A DNA stretch of 64,000 nt. It comes from Clostridium saccharoperbutylacetonicum N1-4(HMT) (GTDB taxonomy: Bacteria > Bacillota > Clostridia > Clostridiales > Clostridiaceae). The stretch lies in the NCBI RefSeq assembly GCF_000340885.1, contig NC_020291.1, positions 3,099,001 through 3,163,000 of the forward strand, read 5' to 3'. A model generated the notes under the pieces. That model was not told the origin of the DNA. It did no database searches and was given only the letters and a program-made list of their open reading frames with translations. Numbering within the stretch: position 1 is the first letter of the stretch; each line of letters opens with the position of its first letter. Positions 15,646 to 23,315 of the stretch are shown here, one piece after another. The translations under genes and the position numbers were made by a program.

Positions 15646-15681
15646 ATGTTTATTAAGAGATGGCTAAGAAACATATTATAA
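15646..15681 (+). CDS. Possible 11-residue basic/hydrophobic micropeptide ORF
   Basis: AAGGGGGGAT precedes ATG at good spacing, and the frame encodes only 11 residues (MFIKRWLRNIL) before TAA, 28 bp before the next gene. The strong ribosome site with an amphipathic cationic peptide could be a leader peptide or a small membrane-active peptide. Chance cannot be excluded at this length. Confidence 0.22.
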   Translation: MFIKRWLRNIL

Positions 15682-15709
15682 AAATATATTATGTAAGGGG
15701 AGTTGTGAA

Positions 15710-16711
15710 ATGGAAGAAGGTTATAGTGTTCATTATGGAATGGTTGATGTGTTACGTCTATTATTTGCAATTGCAGTTGTATCAGTTCATACAATGGCTT
15801 TTAAGTCAATAAATGAAGACTTATGGATTGCAACTAGCATGGGAATTTCTAGACTTGCAGTTCCATTTTTCTTTATAGTTTCAGGTTATTTTTTATATAA
15901 TCGAATTAAATCAAATAAGGAACCTAAATCAACCTTAAAGAGATTATTAATACTTTATGCTTCATGGGTTGCTATAGAAACTGTTACATTAATTCCAATT
16001 GTTTTGAATAGTTTAAATATGCCGTTAATAATGATAGTTGAAAGGTTTTTGTTTGTTGGTATTACAGGAAGTCTTTGGTATATATCTTCTTTAATTATTA
16101 CAATTTTTATAATAGCACCATTACTAAAAAGAGATAAAATAATACAGTTGCTTATAGTAGGATTTATTTTATATTTATTTGGAACAACTGGGGATACTTA
16201 TTATAAATTTTATGAAAATACTATGATAAATCCATTAATTAAAGGTTATACTCAAGTATTCTTATTACCACAAATAGGTATTACTGAATCAATTCTTTTT
16301 GTAACTTTAGGTGCACTGATAAACAAGCTAAGATTAAGTGAAAAAGTTAAATGTGCGGGAAAACTCAGTATAATTTCAATAATTATATTGCTAATTGAGG
16401 CATTTGTATTAAACAAAACTGGGATAGCCAAAGATGCAAATATGTATTTATCTGCTATTTTTGCAGCTCCACTTATATTTATTTGGGCTATTAATTATAA
16501 GAGAAACATTTCAAATAATATTGCAAAAATATGCAAGGAATATAGTGTAGGAGTATATTGTTCTCATCAAATTATAATGATTGGACTTATGATGTTTTTG
16601 CCTATAGTTGCTGCTAATACTATGATTAGATTTATATCAACTTTATGTATTTCAGCATTAGTTATCACATTACTTAGAAAAACAAGAGCAAAAAAAATTC
16701 TTTTGAAATAG
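15710..16711 (+). CDS. Acyltransferase-3 family membrane protein (second copy)
   Basis: A 333-residue polytopic protein, the same length as the enzyme at 13147 but clearly diverged. The N-terminal helix reads VDVLRLLFAIAVVSVHTMAF with the family His, followed by ISRLAVPFFFIVSGYFLYN. Late in the protein SVGVYCSHQIIMIG fits the conserved eighth or ninth helix. It should O-acylate a surface polymer from the membrane. The ATG has AAGGGGAG upstream. No GTCAC operator precedes it, so it may be controlled separately from the first copy. Spelling of the motifs recalls VanT-type membrane domains, but no racemase domain is attached. Confidence 0.82.
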   Translation: MEEGYSVHYGMVDVLRLLFAIAVVSVHTMAFKSINEDLWIATSMGISRLAVPFFFIVSGYFLYNRIKSNKEPKSTLKRLLILYASWVAIETVTLIPIVLNSLNMPLIMIVERFLFVGITGSLWYISSLIITIFIIAPLLKRDKIIQLLIVGFILYLFGTTGDTYYKFYENTMINPLIKGYTQVFLLPQIGITESILFVTLGALINKLRLSEKVKCAGKLSIISIIILLIEAFVLNKTGIAKDANMYLSAIFAAPLIFIWAINYKRNISNNIAKICKEYSVGVYCSHQIIMIGLMMFLPIVAANTMIRFISTLCISALVITLLRKTRAKKILLK

Positions 16712-16719
16712 ATATAATG

Positions 16720-16752
16720 AAATCCCCTGAATATGTTCGAGGGATTTTTTAA
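16720..16752 (+). terminator. Terminator of the second acyltransferase gene
   Basis: AAATCCC / GGGATTT stem followed by TTTT. Confidence 0.75.
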
Positions 16753-16845
16753 TTTTGTAATTTTAGATTAATTGACAATTAATGAATGAACCTTGATAAT
16801 AGCAATATAGATATATAGTAAGATTTAGAAATGAGGATGGTAATT

Positions 16846-17643
16846 ATGGTATTTTATTTTTCTGGAACTGGAAATTCACTATATGTTGCAAAAAATATAG
16901 CTTTAAAACAAAATGAAGAAATTATTTCGATTGCAAAAGAAATTAATTTAAGTAAAGAAGTATATGAGTATAATTTAAAATTAAATGAAAAAATAATATT
17001 TGTTTTTCCAATATATTCATGGGCACCACCTAAAATGGTGTTAGAATTTATAGATAAGTTAAAAATTAATAATTATCAAGGAAATTATATAAGTTCAATT
17101 GCAACTTGTGGTGAAAATATAGGTAATACTATGGAATTATTAAGTAAAAAGTTGCAGGAGAAAAATTTGAAGTTAAATAGTGGTTTTTCAATAGCAATGC
17201 CGAATAATTACATTATATTTGGAGATGTATATAAAAAGGAAAAGAATGAAGAATTAATTAACAATTGTAATGTTATATTAGAGAATATAAATAACTTAAT
17301 AAGCAATCTAGAAAGAGATAAATTTAATGTTGAAAAAGGTAGTTTACCTAAATTACTGACATTTATCATAAATCCAATGTTTAATAAATTTGCAATAAGT
17401 ACTAAGAAATTTTATGCAAATGATGATTGTATAGGCTGTAAAGTATGTGAGAAGGTATGTAATAATAATTGTATAAAAGTAAATAAAAAACCGGTATGGG
17501 GAGAAAGCTGTTCTCAATGTTTAGCTTGTATAAATTATTGTCCTAAAAAAGCTATACAATATGGGAAAAGTACTTTAAATAAAGGAAGATATACAAATCC
17601 AAATATAAAATTAGAGGAAATGTTCGTACGCGGAGTTATATAA
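16846..17643 (+). CDS. EFR1-family flavodoxin-ferredoxin fusion protein
   Basis: A 265-residue electron carrier. Residues 1-150 have the flavodoxin-like FMN-binding fold, beginning MVFYFSGTGNSLYVAK. Residues about 195-235 hold two 4Fe-4S motifs, CIGCKVCEKVC and CSQCLACINYCPKKA. This is the EFR1 family common in clostridia, expected to pass electrons between ferredoxin partners in the cytoplasm; the partner is unknown. I chose ATG 16846 because GAGG lies 9 bp upstream and the flavodoxin strand begins right there; an upstream ATG at 16831 has no ribosome site. It is a single gene, sharing a bidirectional terminator with the convergent surface-protein gene. Confidence 0.88.
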   Translation: MVFYFSGTGNSLYVAKNIALKQNEEIISIAKEINLSKEVYEYNLKLNEKIIFVFPIYSWAPPKMVLEFIDKLKINNYQGNYISSIATCGENIGNTMELLSKKLQEKNLKLNSGFSIAMPNNYIIFGDVYKKEKNEELINNCNVILENINNLISNLERDKFNVEKGSLPKLLTFIINPMFNKFAISTKKFYANDDCIGCKVCEKVCNNNCIKVNKKPVWGESCSQCLACINYCPKKAIQYGKSTLNKGRYTNPNIKLEEMFVRGVI

Positions 17644-17654
17644 GTAAGGAATTA

Positions 17655-17692
17655 AAAAAGTATTGAAGAACAAAGTCTTCAATACTTTTTTA
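17655..17692. terminator. Bidirectional terminator between convergent genes
   Basis: Perfect 15-bp stem (AAAAAGTATTGAAGA / TCTTCAATACTTTTT) with A run on one side and T run on the other. Confidence 0.9.
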
Positions 17693-17738
17693 ATATTTAG
17701 GTTGAGATTACTAATAAAAATTTTAAGCTATAACTTAT

Positions 17739-19487
17739 TTATCCAATCCAAGCTCCATTTGAACCTAATTTGTATCCATTAACATAAGTATTAGCAAGCA
17801 TAGCACCATTTTCGTTTAAGTAATACCATGCACCATTATCGTTTAACCATCCAATCTTCATTGCACCTGAAGGTTGTAAGAAGTACCAAGTACCTTTGTC
17901 ATTAAACCAACCAGTTTTCATAGCGCCAGATTCACTTAAGTAATACCAATTTGTACCTTCTTTTATCCAACCTTTAGCCATTATACCATCAGTTTTCATA
18001 TAGTACCAAGTACCATTATTAGAAAGCCATTGACCTTTAACTTGGACTCCATCATTATTGTAGAATAGCCAGCCGGCAGTAGTATTTACCCAACCTTTAT
18101 TTACAGTTGGAGTATTATTATTATTTGTTGTTGAAACTTGTCCTCCTATCAATGAGTATACTTCTTGGCTTTGATTCCAAATAACGATATTACTGTCATC
18201 ATAAACAAACATTTTATTGAAAGAACCATCAACTTTATATACTTTTATCCAATCTGTATTATCATCCCATTTATAGAGATACCCACCTGATAATCTCCAT
18301 AAGTTTCCGTTAACATCTGTATCAATGGCGACTTTATTATCAATAACTTCGGCTACTTCACTTGATTGTTCACTTACATTTGTATAGTTATAAGAGCTTT
18401 TTGAACTTAATGTTATAGTTTTGGTTTTTATAGTATTTCCGCTTATACTATAATTAATTAATTTATCATTATAAATAGTATAGTTGTTAAGCAAAGTGTG
18501 ATTTGAATCTAAAGCATTACCGTTGTCTTGTGAAATTATATAGCTAGTTACTGAATTAGCATATTTCACTCCATTTATATTACCAGAAGCTTGAGCTTTT
18601 GAAATTTTTTGAATAACATTAAAGCTTATACTACCAGGGACTGAAGCATCAAATATAGATTTCCCTGCAATAGTGACTCCATTTATTTTAGTTATTGCAA
18701 CACTAGAATTTGATGATGTTACAGTGATTTTAGCTTTTCTATATATAAACTTACTGTCTTGACCAATAACATCTAAATTCGTTGAGCTAACACTGGCTGA
18801 TATGATTTTAGTTGCACCTGCTCCATCATATTGATCATTAGTATTTAAAATAGTTGCTGTTTTTTCAGTAGAACCATTGTTTGTTGTAATTCTTAGGGAT
18901 CCAATATTATAGTCTGCATCAATATAGTTTCCATTTTCATCAGTATAAACATTTAGTGAAGTTGCATTTCCATTAGTTGTTTTATCAGCAGTATATTGAA
19001 TTCCATACCAAGGGGTAGAGAATTTATTACCTAATAGTTCTTTATCAGCTAAACTTTTTAGAGTTGATGCATCAGCTGAAGTATACCTTCCATCAGAATC
19101 ACGTTTTATATTTTTTCTTAAAGCTGTTGCTGCATCATCTTCTGCATTTTCTTTAATAGATTTATCTGTTAGCGAGCCAGTAGTTAAATCAATAAAATAT
19201 TTTCCGTTTTGAAGTGAAGCATACTTTGAACCATAATTTTCAACCGATGAACCACTGTCAATGTCTGATAAATTATTAAGCTTTCCATTTGATAAATAGT
19301 TGGCTGAATCTTCGCTATTATTAACATTACCATCAATATAAAATTTTCCATCTTTATAAGCTATTGCATTATATATAGTACCTTCTTGAGTATTGGTTTT
19401 CTTGTAATCAATTGCATTGGCAGGTATTGTTGAAATAATAGCTGCTGCAACTAAGAGTGATGCTGTTTTGCTCATTCCTTTTATCAT
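17739..19487 (-). CDS. Secreted CW-binding-repeat surface protein (582 aa)
   Basis: Signal peptide at residues 1-25 (KTASLLVAAAIISTIPANA). Residues 26-450 form a large Ser/Thr/Asn-rich beta domain of unknown type, of the kind seen in clostridial cell-surface proteins that lack catalytic motifs. About six CW_binding_1 repeats fill the C-terminal 120 residues (KGWVNTTAGWLFYNNDG, AKGWIKEGTNWYYLSESG and similar), ending GSNGAWIG; these bind wall polymers. The start is the ATG at 19487, whose GGAGG is 7 bp upstream; an earlier in-frame ATG would add 27 residues before the signal peptide. It is transcribed alone and convergent to the EFR1 gene. Confidence 0.82.
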   Translation of the reverse strand: MIKGMSKTASLLVAAAIISTIPANAIDYKKTNTQEGTIYNAIAYKDGKFYIDGNVNNSEDSANYLSNGKLNNLSDIDSGSSVENYGSKYASLQNGKYFIDLTTGSLTDKSIKENAEDDAATALRKNIKRDSDGRYTSADASTLKSLADKELLGNKFSTPWYGIQYTADKTTNGNATSLNVYTDENGNYIDADYNIGSLRITTNNGSTEKTATILNTNDQYDGAGATKIISASVSSTNLDVIGQDSKFIYRKAKITVTSSNSSVAITKINGVTIAGKSIFDASVPGSISFNVIQKISKAQASGNINGVKYANSVTSYIISQDNGNALDSNHTLLNNYTIYNDKLINYSISGNTIKTKTITLSSKSSYNYTNVSEQSSEVAEVIDNKVAIDTDVNGNLWRLSGGYLYKWDDNTDWIKVYKVDGSFNKMFVYDDSNIVIWNQSQEVYSLIGGQVSTTNNNNTPTVNKGWVNTTAGWLFYNNDGVQVKGQWLSNNGTWYYMKTDGIMAKGWIKEGTNWYYLSESGAMKTGWFNDKGTWYFLQPSGAMKIGWLNDNGAWYYLNENGAMLANTYVNGYKLGSNGAWIG

Positions 19488-19894
19488 ATTAATTCCTCCA
19501 TTTTTTGTTATAATTGCTGATTTTATAAAAATGAAAGCTTTATTTAACTTTCTTGCTATAATATACAATAGATCTTAATACAAAGGGGACTTTTTTTAGA
19601 AAAGAATCGAAAACAAAATGTTTTTGGTATACATTGTATAATTATGTGTTATTTATGATATTACAAATTAATGTTTGAATTTTAATTTGTATTTTATAAA
19701 TTAAATAGAATTAAAAGTACCTGAAATGAATAAGAAAATTGTATTATGTAGTGATAATGTGGTATATTAGAACAGCAGTATTATTATTCTTTATTAATAT
19801 AACAATAGTAATATAAGAAGAAAAATGAAAGTTTTAATTACATTATATATAATAAATTTATCTTAGAAGTATTAAAAATCAGGGAGAAGATGAT
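19488..19894. other. Divergent intergenic region between two CW-repeat protein genes
   Basis: About 400 bp that must hold both divergent promoters. It is AT-rich and I find no consensus -35/-10 pair, palindrome or ORF I would defend. Confidence 0.4.
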
Positions 19895-20767
19895 ATGAAC
19901 AAAAACATTAAGAAAATTATTATTACTGCTTTTACGGTGATTATGCTTGGGGGGATTTCACAATTAAATAATTTAAAGCTCTTGTCAACAGAGGCTCATG
20001 CTGAAACTGGCAATTTAACAATAATTAAAATAAAAACATATAAAGAAGATGTATCGAAGACTTATAATGATGAAGTGCAAGGAGATGTATATCTAAGAAC
20101 TCTTAGTATAAGTGATGGTGATTTGAGTTTTTCTAAAGAAAAAAATAGTTATGATGTTGAAGTTGATGATGGAATTAGTGAAATTGCTATAATTGCAAAA
20201 CCAGATTGTGATAATAATGAATATGATAATTATGAAATTACAATAAATAATGTAATTGTTAAAAAGGATGATAAATTCAAAAAGATAGTATCGTTAAATA
20301 AGGGAAAAAATATAATAAAGATAACTGTTAAAAATAACAAGGATGAAAAGCGAACTTATACAATTAATATTACAAGAGCAAAAGCATCATCAGATAATGA
20401 TAACCCTAATAATGAGGCAATTACAGCTTTAAATATAAAAGCAAACCAGTGGGTTATGGTTAATGGAAATTGGCAATATAATGATTCTCAAGGGAATCCA
20501 GTAAAAAACAATTGGATAAAAAATTACTATTTAAATGGAAATGGGAATGTAGCCACAGGATGGTTATATTATAGTGGAAACTGGTATTACTTGGGAGGCG
20601 ATGGTGCTAAAAAAATAGGTTGGCAATTAGTTGGTGAAAAGTGGTACTATATGGATGCTGAAGGAAGAATGCAAACAGGTTGGATTAAAGACACGGATGG
20701 AAAATACTATTATTTAAACACTAATGGTGAGCTGACTTATAATAATTTAATTTATGAAAATAATTAG
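19895..20767 (+). CDS. Secreted protein with cadherin-like beta-sandwich and CW-binding repeats
   Basis: A 290-residue protein. Signal peptide at residues about 1-36 (IIITAFTVIMLGG...EAHA). Residues about 65-165 form a Cadherin-like beta-sandwich (PF12733): LRTLSISDGDLSFSKEKNSY, then INNVIVKKDD and KRTYTINITRAKA. Residues about 185-285 hold four to five CW_binding_1 repeats (GWLYYSGNWYYLGGDG, GWQLVGEKWYYMDAEG, GWIKDTDGKYYYLNTNG). It is probably a wall-anchored adhesive or scaffold protein; no catalytic site is seen. It lies divergent to a larger CW-repeat protein and convergent to the PL9 lipoprotein. Confidence 0.82.
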   Translation: MNKNIKKIIITAFTVIMLGGISQLNNLKLLSTEAHAETGNLTIIKIKTYKEDVSKTYNDEVQGDVYLRTLSISDGDLSFSKEKNSYDVEVDDGISEIAIIAKPDCDNNEYDNYEITINNVIVKKDDKFKKIVSLNKGKNIIKITVKNNKDEKRTYTINITRAKASSDNDNPNNEAITALNIKANQWVMVNGNWQYNDSQGNPVKNNWIKNYYLNGNGNVATGWLYYSGNWYYLGGDGAKKIGWQLVGEKWYYMDAEGRMQTGWIKDTDGKYYYLNTNGELTYNNLIYENN

Positions 20768-20790
20768 ATCTTGATAAAATTTGAAGATAT

Positions 20791-20839
20791 ATAGTATATT
20801 ACTCAGTAGGTTTTAAGACTGAGTAATATACTATTTTTT
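20791..20839. terminator. Bidirectional terminator
   Basis: Perfect 17-bp inverted repeat (20791-20807 with 20818-20834) and T6; it serves the plus-strand CW protein and the minus-strand PL9 gene. Confidence 0.92.
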
Positions 20840-20841
20840 GT

Positions 20842-22092
20842 TTAGTTGAAACAGCCTAATCCCTTAAGCTTACTTTCATTTGTAAATTTTATAAAACTTA
20901 TATCAGGTAAAGCTCCATCAGGTCCTCTATCTTTTGTAAGCTGGCTTGTGTCAAAACTTTGAAAATTATCAGCTGAAATCATTGAAGCATCGAGGTTCCA
21001 TGAATTATTTGAATTATTTTCTGATGGAAGGTTAGCTTCATCTAAGGTATTATTTTTATAAGAAAGATTGTAATGTAAAACTTCTTTTGTACCTGGAACA
21101 TCTATAGGATTGCTTATACTTTCGCATTCAACTATATTAAAGTTTCCTTTCTTATTATTATAAGCAGTGTTATTTGTCCAAATTGCTGATTGTCCTGGTT
21201 GATGATTAGCATAAAAGCCATGAGCGCCATTATTTACAGAAAGACAGTTTTTAACAGTATGGACTGGAGGCGTAAAATCTATTGCTTTTTTCCCCCAGCC
21301 ACCAATCTTAAAACCATTAGAATCTCCTCCAGCATTCATATTGAAGGCCCAGCAAGAATCGAAGGTATTAGCACCTTTTGAACTAATACAATCATAACCA
21401 TCATCACTATTGTTCCAAGCACGGCATTCTTTAAAGGTAACTCCATCTCCATGAGCTCCAAAGCCATCAATGTTTCCAATTGATATACCTTTAACACCAA
21501 TATTATTATAGGAATCACATCTAAAACAAGCTCCTGTGGCATGTCCTGTAAAATAGAAGCCAATAGCTTGATTATCAGAACAAGTAACTTGGTTAAAAGT
21601 GGCATTTCCTTCTATTCTAAAACATTCAGATTGCTTTTGACCCCCTACAGGAACCCCTGTAACTTTTATTGATTGAAAAGTTACATCTTTTGCTGATGGT
21701 TTTATATAAAAGGCTGCTACACGTTTTGTAGTTGGCATATTTGAAAAATCAAAAACTGGAACATCACTTGAAGAATAAGCTTTGTATGTAATTCCACTTT
21801 TAGAAATTTCATTTACATAATTATAAATGGCATCTGAATCATTAATTGAAAAATTTTTATAAGTACCACCAAGTATGTAAACTGTATCACCAGAAGAAGC
21901 TGCCTCTTGTGCTTTTGAGAAACTTGCAAAGGGCTTTTCTAAGGTGCCAGGATTATTATCACTTCCATTTGTTGCTATAAAATAGCTTTTTGAAGTAACA
22001 GCAGGTACTGAAGAAGAGGTACATGCTGTTATTACTGTGCTTAATAAAATTGTAATGGAGCATAAACATAGTCTTTTTATTAATTTATTCAT
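20842..22092 (-). CDS. PL9-type right-handed beta-helix lipoprotein (pectate lyase-like)
   Basis: A 416-residue protein. Lipobox ITAC at residues about 21-24 after a short hydrophobic stretch marks it as a lipoprotein. The mature part begins YFIATNGSDNNPGTLEKPFAS, the usual entry to parallel beta-helix lyases. The centre has GFGAHGDGVTFKECRAWNNSDDGYDC and NGFKIGGWG, the calcium-site and catalytic-face layout of PL9 (Pel9A/PelL) polygalacturonate lyases. It should act outside the cell on pectin or related uronan. The exact catalytic Lys is not placed with certainty, so activity is inferred. The ATG follows TAGGAGAA. Single gene. Confidence 0.82.
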   Translation of the reverse strand: MNKLIKRLCLCSITILLSTVITACTSSSVPAVTSKSYFIATNGSDNNPGTLEKPFASFSKAQEAASSGDTVYILGGTYKNFSINDSDAIYNYVNEISKSGITYKAYSSSDVPVFDFSNMPTTKRVAAFYIKPSAKDVTFQSIKVTGVPVGGQKQSECFRIEGNATFNQVTCSDNQAIGFYFTGHATGACFRCDSYNNIGVKGISIGNIDGFGAHGDGVTFKECRAWNNSDDGYDCISSKGANTFDSCWAFNMNAGGDSNGFKIGGWGKKAIDFTPPVHTVKNCLSVNNGAHGFYANHQPGQSAIWTNNTAYNNKKGNFNIVECESISNPIDVPGTKEVLHYNLSYKNNTLDEANLPSENNSNNSWNLDASMISADNFQSFDTSQLTKDRGPDGALPDISFIKFTNESKLKGLGCFN

Positions 22093-22315
22093 AAAAGTTC
22101 TCCTAACAATAATTTGTAATTTATTAAAATTAATAATACATATTAATTAAATGAAGATATGTAGATTATACAATAATTGGAGTTTGTTGCTAAAATATAT
22201 GATAGAGGTATTATGTGAAATATAGGTGAAATTTATAAAAATTAATTCTATAATCATAATTTTATAATGAGTACAAACTTAACAGAATATTCATGAATTT
22301 TTTTGTTGACGTATA

Positions 22316-22345
22316 TTGACACCTTATAATAAGGTATGATATACT
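22316..22345 (+). promoter_or_regulatory. Promoter of the riboswitch transcript
   Basis: TTGACA (22316-22321), 18-bp spacer, TATACT (22340-22345), with transcription predicted to start just before the aptamer. Confidence 0.75.
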
Positions 22346-22352
22346 ACATACA

Positions 22353-22440
22353 ACTTAGGGGAGTAGCTTACAAGCTATAGAGCCAACAGCCGGTATTTTA
22401 GATGCCTGGTTCTATACTCCATACGGAAAGCAAGACCTTT
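22353..22440 (+). promoter_or_regulatory. yybP-ykoY (Mn2+) riboswitch aptamer
   Basis: The two hallmark sequences are present: GGGGAGTAGCTTA near the 5' side and GCAAGACCTTT at the 3' side, with paired arms between them (for example GCCAACAGCC...). Both are invariant parts of RF00080, which senses Mn2+ (assisted by Mg2+). The 3' motif is shared with the following terminator stem, so ligand binding would free the downstream gene by preventing termination. The next gene is a membrane Zn protease, not one of the usual Mn exporters or TerC proteins. Confidence 0.82.
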
Positions 22441-22487
22441 GATATGATTTAGTCATTACTAATCAATTCAAAGGTCTTTTTTTATAT
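22432..22487 (+). terminator. Riboswitch expression-platform terminator
   Basis: AAGACCTTTGA (22432-22442) pairs perfectly with TCAAAGGTCTT (22468-22478), with further inner pairs, followed by T7. The 5' arm overlaps the aptamer's conserved 3' element. Confidence 0.88.
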
Positions 22488-22514
22488 ATTTTGCTAAATA
22501 AATTGTTCAAGACA

Positions 22515-22546
22515 TAAAGATTTCCAAAGCAAATCAACATTCATTG
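22515..22546 (+). repeat. 32-bp intergenic repeat with GATTTCC-AAA-G(C/G)AAATC palindrome, copy 1
   Basis: It matches 25789-25820 at 30 of 32 positions. The core here is palindromic with one mismatch. It lies between the riboswitch terminator and the protease gene. Confidence 0.75.
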
Positions 22547-22612
22547 GTAATTGAGTATTGACATTGATAATTGCAATATATGCCTAAGATTATTAAATTG
22601 GAGGGAAAGAAT

Positions 22613-23296
22613 ATGAACATATATTATTTAATTTTAGTTTTACCAGCAATAGTTTTTTCGCTTTATGCTCAGTTTAAGGTAAAAGGAACCTTTGATAAAT
22701 ATAGTAATTATGGAAATGCGAGAGGCTTAACTGGTGCTCAAGTTGCAAGAAGAATTCTTGATAGTAATGGACTTTATGAAGTAGCTGTAGTTCCAACTGA
22801 AGGAAGCTTGACCGATCACTATGATCCTTCTAAAAAGGTAGTAAGATTATCTGAAACAGTATATTATAGTAATTCAGTTGCAGCAATTGGAGTTGCAGCA
22901 CATGAGACAGGTCATGCAATTCAACATAAAGTAAAATATGCACCACTTCATTTAAGAAGTAGTCTTGTACCAGTTGCAAATATAGGATCTATGGCTGGAC
23001 CATATATGGCTATTTTCGGATTAATGTTCCAAGTTTCTTGGCTTGCAGAACTAGGTATATTGTTTTTTGCAGCAGCAGTAGCCTTTTATCTTGTAACTTT
23101 GCCAGTAGAATTCAATGCAAGCAGCAGAGCACTTTTAGAATTAGAGACTCAAGGATTGCTTAATTATAGTGAAATTGCTCCTGCAAGAAAAGTTTTAAAT
23201 GCAGCTGCCATGACGTATGTTGCTTCAGCTATAACTGCTATTGCTAATTTACTTAATCTCGTAATTCTATTTATGGGAGATAGGGACAGAGAATAA
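22613..23296 (+). CDS. YugP-type membrane zinc metallopeptidase
   Basis: A 227-residue membrane protein of Zn-peptidase family PF04298 (YugP-like). Helix 1 is at residues 4-22. GARGLTGAQVARRILDSNGL and LTDHYDPSKKVVRLSE are family blocks, and AAHETGHAIQHK supplies the HExxH zinc site near residue 97. Three further hydrophobic segments follow. ATG 22613 follows GGAGGGAAAG; an upstream TTG would add 14 residues with no site. FtsH follows after 19 bp, so two membrane proteases share one operon behind a Mn2+ riboswitch. The natural substrate is unknown. Confidence 0.87.
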   Translation: MNIYYLILVLPAIVFSLYAQFKVKGTFDKYSNYGNARGLTGAQVARRILDSNGLYEVAVVPTEGSLTDHYDPSKKVVRLSETVYYSNSVAAIGVAAHETGHAIQHKVKYAPLHLRSSLVPVANIGSMAGPYMAIFGLMFQVSWLAELGILFFAAAVAFYLVTLPVEFNASSRALLELETQGLLNYSEIAPARKVLNAAAMTYVASAITAIANLLNLVILFMGDRDRE

Positions 23297-23315
23297 TAAA
23301 AAGGAGGAAGATTTT

